Position numbers and translations under genes: made by a program. From Pseudogracilibacillus sp037071985 (GTDB taxonomy: Bacteria; Bacillota; Bacilli; Bacillales; Amphibacillaceae), in NCBI RefSeq assembly GCF_037071985.1, contig NZ_JAXHDF010000001.1, positions 434,001 through 498,000 on the forward strand: a stretch of DNA of 64,000 nucleotides, in the 5' to 3' direction. How positions within the stretch are numbered: position 1 is the first letter of the stretch; every line of letters starts with the position of its first letter. Positions 35,549 through 42,822 of this stretch are shown here, in pieces. The notes below the pieces were generated by a model. It worked only from the letters and a program-made list of their open reading frames with translations, was not told the origin of the DNA and did not search any database.

Positions 35549-36028
35549 TTAAATGAACAGATCGATACTGCCATTTTCAGCATCACCGATATATGCAGCA
35601 ACTCCCGCGTATTCGATTCCATCCAGCAATTCTTCTTTCTGTAAACCAAGCAAATCCATTGTCATCGTGCAAGCAGTTAATTTTACATCGAGTTCCTGTG
35701 CCATCTCTATTAGCTGTGGAAGAGTCATCGCATTATGCTTCTTCATCACCTGCTTAATCATTTTTGGACCCATCCCAGCAAAATTCATTTTAGAGAGCCC
35801 CATTTTATCTGCACCGCGTGGCATCATTTTTCCAAATACTTTCTCTAAAAAGTTCTTTTTCACAGGGACATGCTGATCCTTTCGTAAAGCATTCAATCCC
35901 CAAAATGTATGAAAAATCGTCACTTCATGATCATAAGCAGCTGCCCCGTTTGCGATGATATACGCAGCCATTGCTTTATCGTATTCCCCACTAAACAGAA
36001 CAATTGTTGTTTTCTTTTTTTCAGCCAT
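35549..36028 (-). CDS. DsrE/DsrF/DrsH-family sulfur relay protein
   Basis: A 159-residue protein of the DsrE-like fold. It has an N-terminal TTIVLFSGEYDKAMAAYIIA strand-helix and a conserved Cys in LTACTMTMDLLGL, the position that carries the persulfide in family members. It has an inserted basic loop (KNFLEKVFGKMMPRGADKMG). It is the DrsE-like partner of TusA usual in cst-type operons. Its ATG lies just downstream of the third CstR box. Confidence 0.9.
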   Translation of the reverse strand: MAEKKKTTIVLFSGEYDKAMAAYIIANGAAAYDHEVTIFHTFWGLNALRKDQHVPVKKNFLEKVFGKMMPRGADKMGLSKMNFAGMGPKMIKQVMKKHNAMTLPQLIEMAQELDVKLTACTMTMDLLGLQKEELLDGIEYAGVAAYIGDAENGSIDLFI

Positions 36029-36080
36029 CTATAAAATCCTCCTCTTATAGCATTAGGTGATATTCTTTAATAAAATACAT

Positions 36081-36096
36081 ATACGTGTATGGGTAT
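36081..36096. promoter_or_regulatory. CstR-type operator 3
   Basis: ATACGTGTATGGGTAT, sharing the ATAC....GGGTAT frame of the other two boxes, between the tusA gene (36114) and the dsrE-like gene. It may serve an internal promoter. Confidence 0.65.
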
Positions 36097-36113
36097 ATTG
36101 GAATTTAAAAAAA

Positions 36114-36341
36114 TTAACCTTTTATAATGCGAAAAATAAATACCCCATCTACTTCCTTGCTTTCAAGTAAATTATGACCACCAGATTCCGCCCAAGCAGT
36201 TATATCACTTTTAGATCCTTTATCTGTTGTATGGACTTCCAATAACTCACCACTCTTAATTTCTTCAATTGCCTTTTTTGTTCGAACGATTGGCATTGGA
36301 CACGCTAACCTTTTCGCATCTACTATTTTTGCTATTTTCAT
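36114..36341 (-). CDS. TusA-family sulfur carrier (promoter-proximal copy)
   Basis: A 75-residue TusA paralogue with the Cys in RLACPMPIVRTKKAI, very similar to the copy at 32759-32986. The residue before LAC is Arg rather than the usual Gly. It is flanked by two CstR boxes. Two standalone TusA genes plus a fused TusA domain in one operon is unusually redundant. Confidence 0.92.
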   Translation of the reverse strand: MKIAKIVDAKRLACPMPIVRTKKAIEEIKSGELLEVHTTDKGSKSDITAWAESGGHNLLESKEVDGVFIFRIIKG

Positions 36342-36364
36342 TTGAAGTTCCTCCTTATTTACAT

Positions 36365-36380
36365 GTACCGGTAGGGGTAT
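36365..36380. promoter_or_regulatory. CstR-type operator 2
   Basis: GTACCGGTAGGGGTAT sits between the cstR stop and the first tusA start, positioned to control the sulfur genes separately from cstR. Confidence 0.75.
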
Positions 36381-36412
36381 TATAAATTGTAAAAAAAGGG
36401 ATTCCCCTTTTA

Positions 36413-36673
36413 TTATCTGCTTTTAACGAGCATATTCACAGCTTCTTTCACTAATTCATCGCTGCTTTCGCCATTTTCTTCGGCTTGTCTCACACATTCG
36501 ATCAAATTAGTACTTACTAAGACACCGATGGTACGGTCGATTGCAGTTCTGCTCGCAGACAGTTGAGTAATAATATCTTTACAATCTTTATCCTCATCCA
36601 TCATTCGTAAAATGCCTCTGATTTGGCCTTCAATCCGCTTTAGGCGATTTTTCGTCTGTATATCATATTCCAT
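36413..36673 (-). CDS. cstR: Persulfide-sensing repressor CstR (CsoR family)
   Basis: An 86-residue all-helical DUF156 repressor. The sensing pair is Cys31 (in DKDCKDI) and Cys60 (in LIECVRQ), exactly the spacing of S. aureus CstR. The His of the copper-sensing C-H-C triad of CsoR is replaced by Asn56 (STNLIEC), which argues for persulfide rather than Cu(I) sensing. It is the first gene of the operon and has a matching operator upstream. On reaction with persulfides it should form a Cys-S(n)-Cys link and release DNA. Confidence 0.93.
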   Translation of the reverse strand: MEYDIQTKNRLKRIEGQIRGILRMMDEDKDCKDIITQLSASRTAIDRTIGVLVSTNLIECVRQAEENGESSDELVKEAVNMLVKSR

Positions 36674-36746
36674 TTCGACCCCTCCAATTCTTTCTTATTT
36701 CAACAAAACATTTAGGAACAGTTTTGTGATTCGATATATCCATCAT

Positions 36747-36762
36747 ATACGGGTAGGGGTAT
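36747..36762. promoter_or_regulatory. CstR-type operator 1
   Basis: ATACGGGTAGGGGTAT lies about 75 bases upstream of the cstR ATG. The G-rich centre flanked by ATAC and GTAT is the CsoR/CstR operator style. Confidence 0.8.
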
Positions 36763-36965
36763 ATTGTCAACAGGAAGGATTCTTTTTTCAAGGATATAGT
36801 AATTATAAATTGGGGGAGCAATGTTAGGTAACAGATAAATGTTAAAGAAGTGCGTATATTAAATAGAGAATTTATAATTTTCTATTCTAGAGAATGAAAA
36901 CATACATAACTTTGGTATATACTATTTATAAATGAATAATTTAACTGAATGAGGAGGTAATTATA

Positions 36966-37163
36966 TTGATGTATTTATTAGCACTCGTACTTCCGCCTGT
37001 AGCTGTTTTATTATCTGGAAAGCCAATACAAGCATTATTGAATTTAATCTTAACGATGTTCTTTTGGATTCCTGGAGCCATTCATGCGATATTAGTTGTC
37101 AAGGATAAGAAGGATGATAAGCGCATGCAATCATATATTAAGGCAATGAAAGATAAGAATTAA
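36966..37163 (+). CDS. YqaE/Pmp3-family membrane protein
   Basis: A 65-residue proteolipid with two membrane helices (YLLALVLPPVAVLLSGK and ALLNLILTMFFWIPGAIHAI) and a basic tail. It matches Pmp3/YqaE (UPF0057), which influence membrane potential and salt or cold tolerance in other organisms. GGAGG lies eight bases before TTG 36966; ATG 36969 is the alternative. It stands alone, divergent from the cst operon. Confidence 0.88.
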   Translation: MMYLLALVLPPVAVLLSGKPIQALLNLILTMFFWIPGAIHAILVVKDKKDDKRMQSYIKAMKDKN

Positions 37164-37305
37164 TTAGAACTTTTTAAATATGATATCAAAAAAGCAGCCA
37201 ATATAGGAGTGAATACTGACTGCTTTATGTATTAAAGTGAAATTTTTTAAAGGATGATATTATAAAATATTTAATTAGGATATCTAAAAATTTTTTGGTC
37301 TCCAG

Positions 37306-37425
37306 TCAAATTAACTTCTGTTGTTCTCCAGAGCAATCTTCATATTTCACAATAGTAAAAAAATGTTCTTTTTTAGAAACTGTACACGTTAATTCGCCAG
37401 TTGCACGAGATAGATGGAACATCAT
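37306..37425 (-). CDS. Small ORF translationally coupled to the BASS transporter
   Basis: A 39-residue ORF (begins MMFHLSRATGELTCTVSKKE) whose ATG overlaps the stop codon of the transporter gene as ATGA, the classical coupling arrangement. It has two Cys (LTCTV, EDCSG) and no membrane helix. There is no independent ribosome site. I do not recognise it; it may be a real peptide, or the leftover of a larger gene. Confidence 0.35.
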   Translation of the reverse strand: MMFHLSRATGELTCTVSKKEHFFTIVKYEDCSGEQQKLI

Positions 37426-38363
37426 TTACTTTTATCAAGAAAAACAATCAAATAAGATATAAAAGCCAATAAAGGCAGTTCAATTAATGGCCCGATAATT
37501 AAAACTAAAGCAATTAATGGTTCATACGGAAATGCTGTCATCGCAATTGCTAAAGCTATCGGTGAGTTTCTAGCGAGGGTGGTTAAGTTTAAGCTAGCTG
37601 TATTAGCTCTACTAAATTGAAGTCCCCGACCAACTATTCTCCCTATGATGAAAGTAATTAGAAAGAAGGCCAAAATCGGTAGAATTAATTTAATTAATAA
37701 ATCTGAATTACTTAGTAATAAACTTCCTTGTGAAGCGAACATAGCTACTATTGCCAAACATAAAAAGATTATCGGTAATGAACTTACTTTCTCTATAAAG
37801 TGGCTATTTTTATTCTTCAGAAGATAATGCTTAGTTATAAATGCTAAAACAAAAGGAATAATTAAAACAAGTAAAATACTTTCTATGACAAGTTGAAAAT
37901 TGACTACCCCTACAGTACCAGAAAAAATATATAGATATAGTGGAAATAATAGAAGTTGTAAAATTAAATTTAAGGGCAAAATACTTGTGGCCAAAGCGAC
38001 ATTCCCTTTGGCTAAATCTGTGAAAATAATATACCAATCTGTACAAGGGGTAACCATTAGCATAATAAATCCAAGCCATAGAGCAGGATGATCTGCTAAG
38101 AAAATTACAGCAATAAGCGAAGCTAATAAAGGCGTTAAAACAAAATTTATTCCGATATTTGCAAAGGTAAATTTTCGATTTAAAAACGATTTTTTAATAT
38201 CCTTTAGAGGAATTTGCAGAAAAGTAAGGTACAACATAATAATTAATAATGGCAGAATCAGTTTATCTCCAAAGGTTTCCATTCCGCGAATTTGACCGAT
38301 AACCAAACCAGTTATTACGGACAAAAATATAAATAATGTATATAATTTCTCAAATAATCTCAT
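37422..38363 (-). CDS. BASS/ACR3-like transporter (putative arsenic-resistance type)
   Basis: A 313-residue membrane protein with about ten helices. The conserved segment LMLMVTPCTDWYIIFTDLAKGN and the Asn-rich second half (RANTASLNLTTLARNSPIALAIA) are typical of bile acid:sodium symporter-fold proteins annotated as arsenic-resistance proteins. The Cys in TPCTDW sits where ACR3 uses its arsenite Cys. No arsR or arsC lies next to it, so substrate is uncertain. Confidence 0.75.
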   Translation of the reverse strand: MRLFEKLYTLFIFLSVITGLVIGQIRGMETFGDKLILPLLIIMLYLTFLQIPLKDIKKSFLNRKFTFANIGINFVLTPLLASLIAVIFLADHPALWLGFIMLMVTPCTDWYIIFTDLAKGNVALATSILPLNLILQLLLFPLYLYIFSGTVGVVNFQLVIESILLVLIIPFVLAFITKHYLLKNKNSHFIEKVSSLPIIFLCLAIVAMFASQGSLLLSNSDLLIKLILPILAFFLITFIIGRIVGRGLQFSRANTASLNLTTLARNSPIALAIAMTAFPYEPLIALVLIIGPLIELPLLAFISYLIVFLDKSK

Positions 38364-38503
38364 CGTTCTCCTCGGCCTTTATCTAGTAATTATAATTCTC
38401 CCTAAGATTTTGAAGGCTATTTTCATCTATTGACTATAACAGGTTTGGAAGAACCTTCTTTATACAAGCAATAGAGACCATTCTATTTTATTAGAAAGTA
38501 ATA

Positions 38504-38610
38504 GGGGGTTGAGACAAAACTAAATAGTAGTTATGAAACACGAATAAGTTAGCGAAAAAATATACGAAAACTCCTGTCAGAAGAAATTAAATCGAGAGAA
38601 GATAGAGAGC
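38504..38610. repeat. Dispersed repeat, partial copy (one end)
   Basis: Starts GGGGTTGAGACAAAAC, continues ATAGTAGTTATGAAACACGAATAAGTTAGCG and TATACGAAAACTCCTGTCAG. This is the same order as one end of the full copy at 19386-19782. The other end is absent; the similarity fades before the hairpin at 38613. Confidence 0.65.
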
Positions 38611-38612
38611 TA

Positions 38613-38649
38613 AAACGCAAGAGTTTATGGTTAAGTTTATCTTGCGTTT
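38613..38649 (-). terminator. Hairpin, probable terminator of the XRE gene
   Basis: AAACGCAAGA / TCTTGCGTTT, ten perfect pairs with a 17-base loop, followed on the minus strand by TTTTAGC. It lies 40 bases after the XRE stop. Confidence 0.55.
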
Positions 38650-38691
38650 GTTATCATATGGATATAGAAAGGAAAGCATTTAAAAGAAGAT

Positions 38692-39081
38692 TTAATAGTC
38701 TTGATTATGCTCATGAACAATGAATTGCCAATAGCGATTCAATCTTGCAACGTTATTTTGAGGATCTTCACTTAATTCTTGTAGAAGAGAAATTTCTTTC
38801 ATATGTTGCACTGCCATTAATTCTGCATCGGATAGCGAAATTTTTTTCGATAAAGAATAATAAACAGGATTCTTCCTTTGATCAGATAATCCAAGAAGAT
38901 AATCAGTTGACACCTTAAAAATGCCAGCAATTTTTATTAGAGTTTCCAATGGTGGTTCATTCCTACCTTGTTCGTAATATCCGTATGCGCTAGTTGTTAT
39001 ATTGAGTTTTTTCCCCATTTCTTTTTGGTCGTAACCAAATTCATCACGTAAATCTTTCAGGCGTTCACCCAATAAATCCAT
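38692..39081 (-). CDS. XRE-family transcriptional regulator
   Basis: A 129-residue DNA-binding protein. The HTH spans residues about 6-60 with QKEMGKKLNITTSAYGYYEQ and NEPPLETLIKIAGIF, of the SinR/Xre type. A C-terminal helical region of about 55 residues probably dimerises. It is divergent from the Sda-like gene; the region between holds two palindromic sites, suggesting that it controls both itself and that gene. Confidence 0.88.
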   Translation of the reverse strand: MDLLGERLKDLRDEFGYDQKEMGKKLNITTSAYGYYEQGRNEPPLETLIKIAGIFKVSTDYLLGLSDQRKNPVYYSLSKKISLSDAELMAVQHMKEISLLQELSEDPQNNVARLNRYWQFIVHEHNQDY

Positions 39082-39171
39082 GTGTCATAACCTCCCATTA
39101 TGAGGGAATTATACAATCATATGTTGTACAAATTGTCTAAAACAATTAATAATCATTCATTTGCTTTACGG

Positions 39172-39186
39172 ACAACTAAATGTTGT
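39172..39186. promoter_or_regulatory. Palindromic operator candidate between XRE and Sda-like genes
   Basis: ACAAC-TAAAT-GTTGT, a perfect five-base inverted repeat. A related TTGTACAA palindrome lies at 39124-39131, next to the XRE start. Both resemble XRE-type operators with a TTGT core. Confidence 0.5.
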
Positions 39187-39351
39187 ATATAATACATTTA
39201 ACAATACCTAGTAAAAAAGTAATGGATAAATTCTATTTTTTGCGAAATAGATAGAAATTATCCGATCAAACATGCCAATCGTTTAAACAAAAAAGGTGTA
39301 ATTTGATTATCAAGCTTTTAAATAAACAAAGTTGAAGGGAGCTTAATTAGT

Positions 39352-39504
39352 GTGGAAAACTTACCTAATGATCATTTAATCGGAGCGTATATAAAAGCGA
39401 TTGAACTTCAACTAGATAAGGATTTTGAACTACTATTAAAGGAAGAAATAAGACGAAGGGGAATCGAGGTGGATAATTTATTGGATGTTATTTACGAAGA
39501 TTAA
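39352..39504 (+). CDS. Sda-like sporulation checkpoint protein
   Basis: A 50-residue protein starting at GTG behind AAGGGAG. The pattern L-x-x-D-x-L-I-x-x-Y-x-x-A-I-x-L-x-L-D-x-D-F, ending LLLKEEIRRRGIE, matches Sda, the helical-hairpin inhibitor that binds sporulation kinases and blocks Spo0A activation when replication is perturbed. It is slightly longer than the B. subtilis protein (46-52 residues). Divergence from an XRE repressor suggests non-canonical control. The family call is by pattern recognition only. Confidence 0.72.
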   Translation: MENLPNDHLIGAYIKAIELQLDKDFELLLKEEIRRRGIEVDNLLDVIYED

Positions 39505-39700
39505 TCTAGTTTGACCGAAAAAACTTCTCGTATAGTAAAATGCATTTTTTACAATTGTGAACAAACTTATGCTTAGTTAATTTTTTACAGCTCTTCATTC
39601 GGCCATGCTATCAATGGTCACTTCATTAGAACCTTCTACTATTACTTGCCACTTCTTTTTCCTCCTTGATAATTTATAAATTATCGTTCGCAATTTTTTA

Positions 39701-39737
39701 GAGGTTGGGACATAATCTACTATTTTGTCCCAACCTC
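39701..39737. repeat. Dispersed repeat, minimal copy (joined termini)
   Basis: GAGGTTGGGACATAATCTACTATTTTGTCCCAACCTC. It consists of one terminus of the full repeat joined to the other, including the CTACTATTTTGTCCC end block. It folds into a 12-base hairpin followed by TTTTT and may work as a terminator. It looks like an internal-deletion derivative of the 397-base element. Confidence 0.7.
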
Positions 39738-39792
39738 TTTTTCTGTGAAACCAATTAATTGTTTTGGCATGTGGTTATAACCATTCCATTGA

Positions 39793-40515
39793 CTAAAATA
39801 AACCTAAACTATCGATTAGTAAGTAAAACCCTGTAAACAATAAGAGTATATAAGTAAATATCCGAAAAACATGTTGATTAATCCTTTTAAATAATAGTTG
39901 TCCCAAATACAATCCTACGAATACTAATGGTAAGGCCCATAAACTTGATATCCAGATTGTTTTATTTGTTCCAGCAAAAATTACTTGAATGATTATACTA
40001 ATAAAATATATATATAAATAAAAGGCTAATGTGGTACCTCTTAATTTTTCTTTTTGGGTATCTGTACCGGAAAAATATAATAATAAGGGAGGGCCAGGCA
40101 TGCCTATACTTGTTGTAAGTGAACCTGAAAGCCCACCTACAAAGATGTCTCTATTTGTATTTTGGTTTATCCGAAACTTAAAAATAAGCATGAATGTTAA
40201 ACCTATAATTATTAGACTTATTCCGAGCTTCAATCTATTTATATCTATTAACAGAAAGGTAATAATTCCTACGGGTAGGCCGATAATACTTCCTACTGAA
40301 AATCTTCTAAGGATTCCATAATCAATATCCTTTCTGATTTTCCTTAATAAGGAGATAGATATGATTAAAGATAATATTAAGTTTATTTGAATTGCCTCAT
40401 TTGGTTCAAAAAGTAAAAGCAGGAATGGTGTAGCTAATATGGAAAATCCAAATCCTGTACTTGTTTGAAGTACAGATGCGATTAGAATGATTATAATAAA
40501 TAATGTTATCTCCAT
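39793..40515 (-). CDS. TauE/SafE-family transporter, second copy
   Basis: A 240-residue membrane protein with eight helices and the TSUP pattern SVLQTSTGFGFSILATPFLLLL followed by GGLSGSLTTSIGMPGPPLLLYF. It is a distant paralogue of the 31925 gene and probably moves a sulfur anion or organosulfonate. It stands alone. Confidence 0.87.
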   Translation of the reverse strand: MEITLFIIIILIASVLQTSTGFGFSILATPFLLLLFEPNEAIQINLILSLIISISLLRKIRKDIDYGILRRFSVGSIIGLPVGIITFLLIDINRLKLGISLIIIGLTFMLIFKFRINQNTNRDIFVGGLSGSLTTSIGMPGPPLLLYFSGTDTQKEKLRGTTLAFYLYIYFISIIIQVIFAGTNKTIWISSLWALPLVFVGLYLGQLLFKRINQHVFRIFTYILLLFTGFYLLIDSLGLF

Positions 40516-40662
40516 AAAAAAACCTACTTCCCTTAAAAACTCATGTCCTATTTTGTAAATTGATTAAATCATTTAGTCTCACATACTTAGTATAGTTGCT
40601 AAAAATGAATGTGTGAACCTTTCTTTTTCAACTTTCTATTTTAAAATATTCGTTATACGACA

Positions 40663-40700
40663 CAAAAAAAGGAAAGCAACTTTAATAGTTTACTTTCCTT
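40663..40700 (-). terminator. Terminator of the LysM-3D gene
   Basis: On the minus strand AAGGAAAGTAAACT pairs with AGTTGCTTTCCTT and is followed by TTTTTTT, about 35 bases after the stop at 40736. Confidence 0.8.
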
Positions 40701-40735
40701 CATTTATTATAAAACACTATTATTTTATAACAGTG

Positions 40736-41488
40736 TTAATCAAGAATGGTTACTTCAACTGTTTTTACGCCCCAATTAGTTGCTTTGGCTTCTGTTGGTA
40801 AATGAACGTCAATTTTCTTTCCTTTAATTGCACCGCCAGTGTCACCAGCAATAGCTTTTCCATAACCTTCAACATATACTTCAGTGCCTAAAGGAATGAC
40901 GCTTGGATCTACCGCGATTACTTTCTTATTAGGGTTATCAGTCAAATTAATTCCTGTTGCTGTCACTCCTGTACACCCTTCACATTTCGCAGTATAAGCA
41001 GTTGCTGTTACAGTAAATGTTTTAGCTGCTTGATCTTGCTTGCCTTTTTTTGACTCCTTTGCTGCCTTCACTTTATTGGTCTGCTTATCTTCTGTCTTAG
41101 TATTGTTACTCGCTTTTGATGTATGATTAATTTTCAATTCTTGTCCGATCCTAATAGTAGTATTAGAAAGATCGTTCCAATCCATTAATTCTTTCACACT
41201 AACATTATATTCTCTACCAATCTCACTTAATGTATCGCCTTTTTTAACTGTATATGATTTTGTTGACGATTTATCTTGTGAAATGGTTATATGTTGACCT
41301 GGATGGATTATAGTAGAATCCAATTCGTTAACTTCAATTAAACTTTGGACCGAAGTATCATACTTTTGCGCAATACTCCAAAGACTCTCTTTTTCTTGCA
41401 CTTTATGCTCTTCTGCTGAAACATTAATTGCAGCTGACATTGTAAAGATAGCACTCAATGTCGTAAAAGCTACCACTAATTTTTTCAT
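40736..41488 (-). CDS. Secreted LysM-3D domain cell-wall protein (YocH-like)
   Basis: A 250-residue secreted protein with a signal peptide of about 25 residues ending near NVSAEE. Two LysM repeats follow (EHKVQEKESLWSIAQKYD and YTVKKGDTLSEIGREYN), then a Lys/Ser-rich linker and a C-terminal 3D domain (about 160-250) with three conserved Asp, including the DTGGAIKGKKIDV segment. YocH and related lytic proteins cleave peptidoglycan and are expressed during growth or muropeptide sensing. Length and order agree with the YocH type. Confidence 0.9.
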   Translation of the reverse strand: MKKLVVAFTTLSAIFTMSAAINVSAEEHKVQEKESLWSIAQKYDTSVQSLIEVNELDSTIIHPGQHITISQDKSSTKSYTVKKGDTLSEIGREYNVSVKELMDWNDLSNTTIRIGQELKINHTSKASNNTKTEDKQTNKVKAAKESKKGKQDQAAKTFTVTATAYTAKCEGCTGVTATGINLTDNPNKKVIAVDPSVIPLGTEVYVEGYGKAIAGDTGGAIKGKKIDVHLPTEAKATNWGVKTVEVTILD

Positions 41489-41674
41489 ATGTAAGTCCCT
41501 CCTTAATTACTGACAGGGATTATCGTAACATACATGAACAGATCATTCAGTAACAGGAGGATTAAGAGTCTATTACACGATTTGTCTTATTTTAGTCCTA
41601 TATTACAAAGATAGTTTCATTGTAAAATGAGTATAAAGTTTAGTTTTAAAAATACATTTGTAGTAAGGTATTCC

Positions 41675-42589
41675 TCACAAACTAGCAATTTTACTTTTTT
41701 TATTTTCATTTTGGCTACTAGAATTTTTGGACGACCATATCAAGATTCCGATTCCTAGTAGTAAAAGGAAAATCCCAAACCACGACGTTCTATTTAACGT
41801 TTCTTCTAATAAAAACACCCCTAATAATGTTGCTGTTAGCGGTTCGATCAACGCAAGTGTCACTGCAGTTGAAGAAGAAACATGGACAAGGCCCTTGGCA
41901 AATAAAAAGTAGGCTACCCCAGTCGCCATAATTCCAAGTTGAAGACTTACCCCCACTCCTCGCAAACTCATGATCCAAGACATATCAAAAACAAATAAAA
42001 ATGGCGATAAACAGATTGCACTAAGTGTGAAAACTACTGCAATCACTGATAGAGAGGAGTATTTTTGCACCATATCTCTACTTACTAACGTGTAACAGGC
42101 AAATGATAAACCGGCCCCTAATGCTAATACAATTCCAACTGGGTCTACATAAACGGATTCTTTATTTAGAAACAACATAAGACAACCAATAATGGATAGA
42201 AAAGTAGATAACCACCACACTTTTGCCGGATGTGTTTTCAAAAATATCCATTCTAAAAGCCCTGATAAAATAGGAGCACTTCCAATAGCTACAACTGTGC
42301 CAATTGCTACTCCTGTAATTGTGACTGCTGAGAAAAATAATGGCTGATATAATGCCATGCTTAATGCAGCCAGTATCGTTGTTTTGATTGGCCAATCTTT
42401 AACGTTTAATTGTCCTCTTATTAGAACAATTACTAATAAAAAGATACCACCGACCGCTAAACGTGTCGCCCCGATAGCAATTGGATGGGCATTTTCCGGT
42501 GCTAACGCTTGTGCTGTACCTGTCGTACCCCAAAGTATTGCAGCTAGTATTATTAAAAGTGGAGACAATTTCCCTTTCACTTTATTCAC
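41675..42589 (-). CDS. EamA (DMT) family exporter
   Basis: A 304-residue protein with ten predicted helices in two EamA repeats (ILWGTTGTAQALAPENAHPI; GVAYFLFAKGLVHVSSSTAV) and a positively charged C-terminal tail. DMT proteins export amino acids or other metabolites; the substrate is unknown. It lies downstream of the AraC regulator on the same strand, separated by 233 bases, so control by that regulator is plausible but not shown. Confidence 0.9.
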   Translation of the reverse strand: MNKVKGKLSPLLIILAAILWGTTGTAQALAPENAHPIAIGATRLAVGGIFLLVIVLIRGQLNVKDWPIKTTILAALSMALYQPLFFSAVTITGVAIGTVVAIGSAPILSGLLEWIFLKTHPAKVWWLSTFLSIIGCLMLFLNKESVYVDPVGIVLALGAGLSFACYTLVSRDMVQKYSSLSVIAVVFTLSAICLSPFLFVFDMSWIMSLRGVGVSLQLGIMATGVAYFLFAKGLVHVSSSTAVTLALIEPLTATLLGVFLLEETLNRTSWFGIFLLLLGIGILIWSSKNSSSQNENKKSKIASL

Positions 42590-42822
42590 CTCAATTAGAA
42601 AACTTGGCGTTCGCTAAAGAAAACACACCGACTGGCGCAGGATAGAGGTGATGTTGCACTTATACCCTGAAGTACAAGCCTTTACAGCGAATGCCTTAGT
42701 TGCACTTATGCGAGTCAAGAAAGGATTTATACTTTCTTATCTGCCAAAAAAGATAAAAAGAAGCGCTAAACCTATCGTAGAAAACTTATTGAACATTTTC
42801 TTTACCAAGTTTAGTATCCTTT

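Noticed and set aside
36413..36673. Copper-sensing CsoR assignment for the DUF156 repressor
   Set aside because: The copper-binding His is Asn56, the Cys pair is at the CstR positions, and the operon carries only sulfur genes.
42600..42822. Repeated GTTGCACTTAT and a 62-codon ORF downstream of the AraC gene
   Set aside because: The 11-mer occurs only twice within about 55 bases and the ORF has no domain; both are probably chance or decayed sequence.
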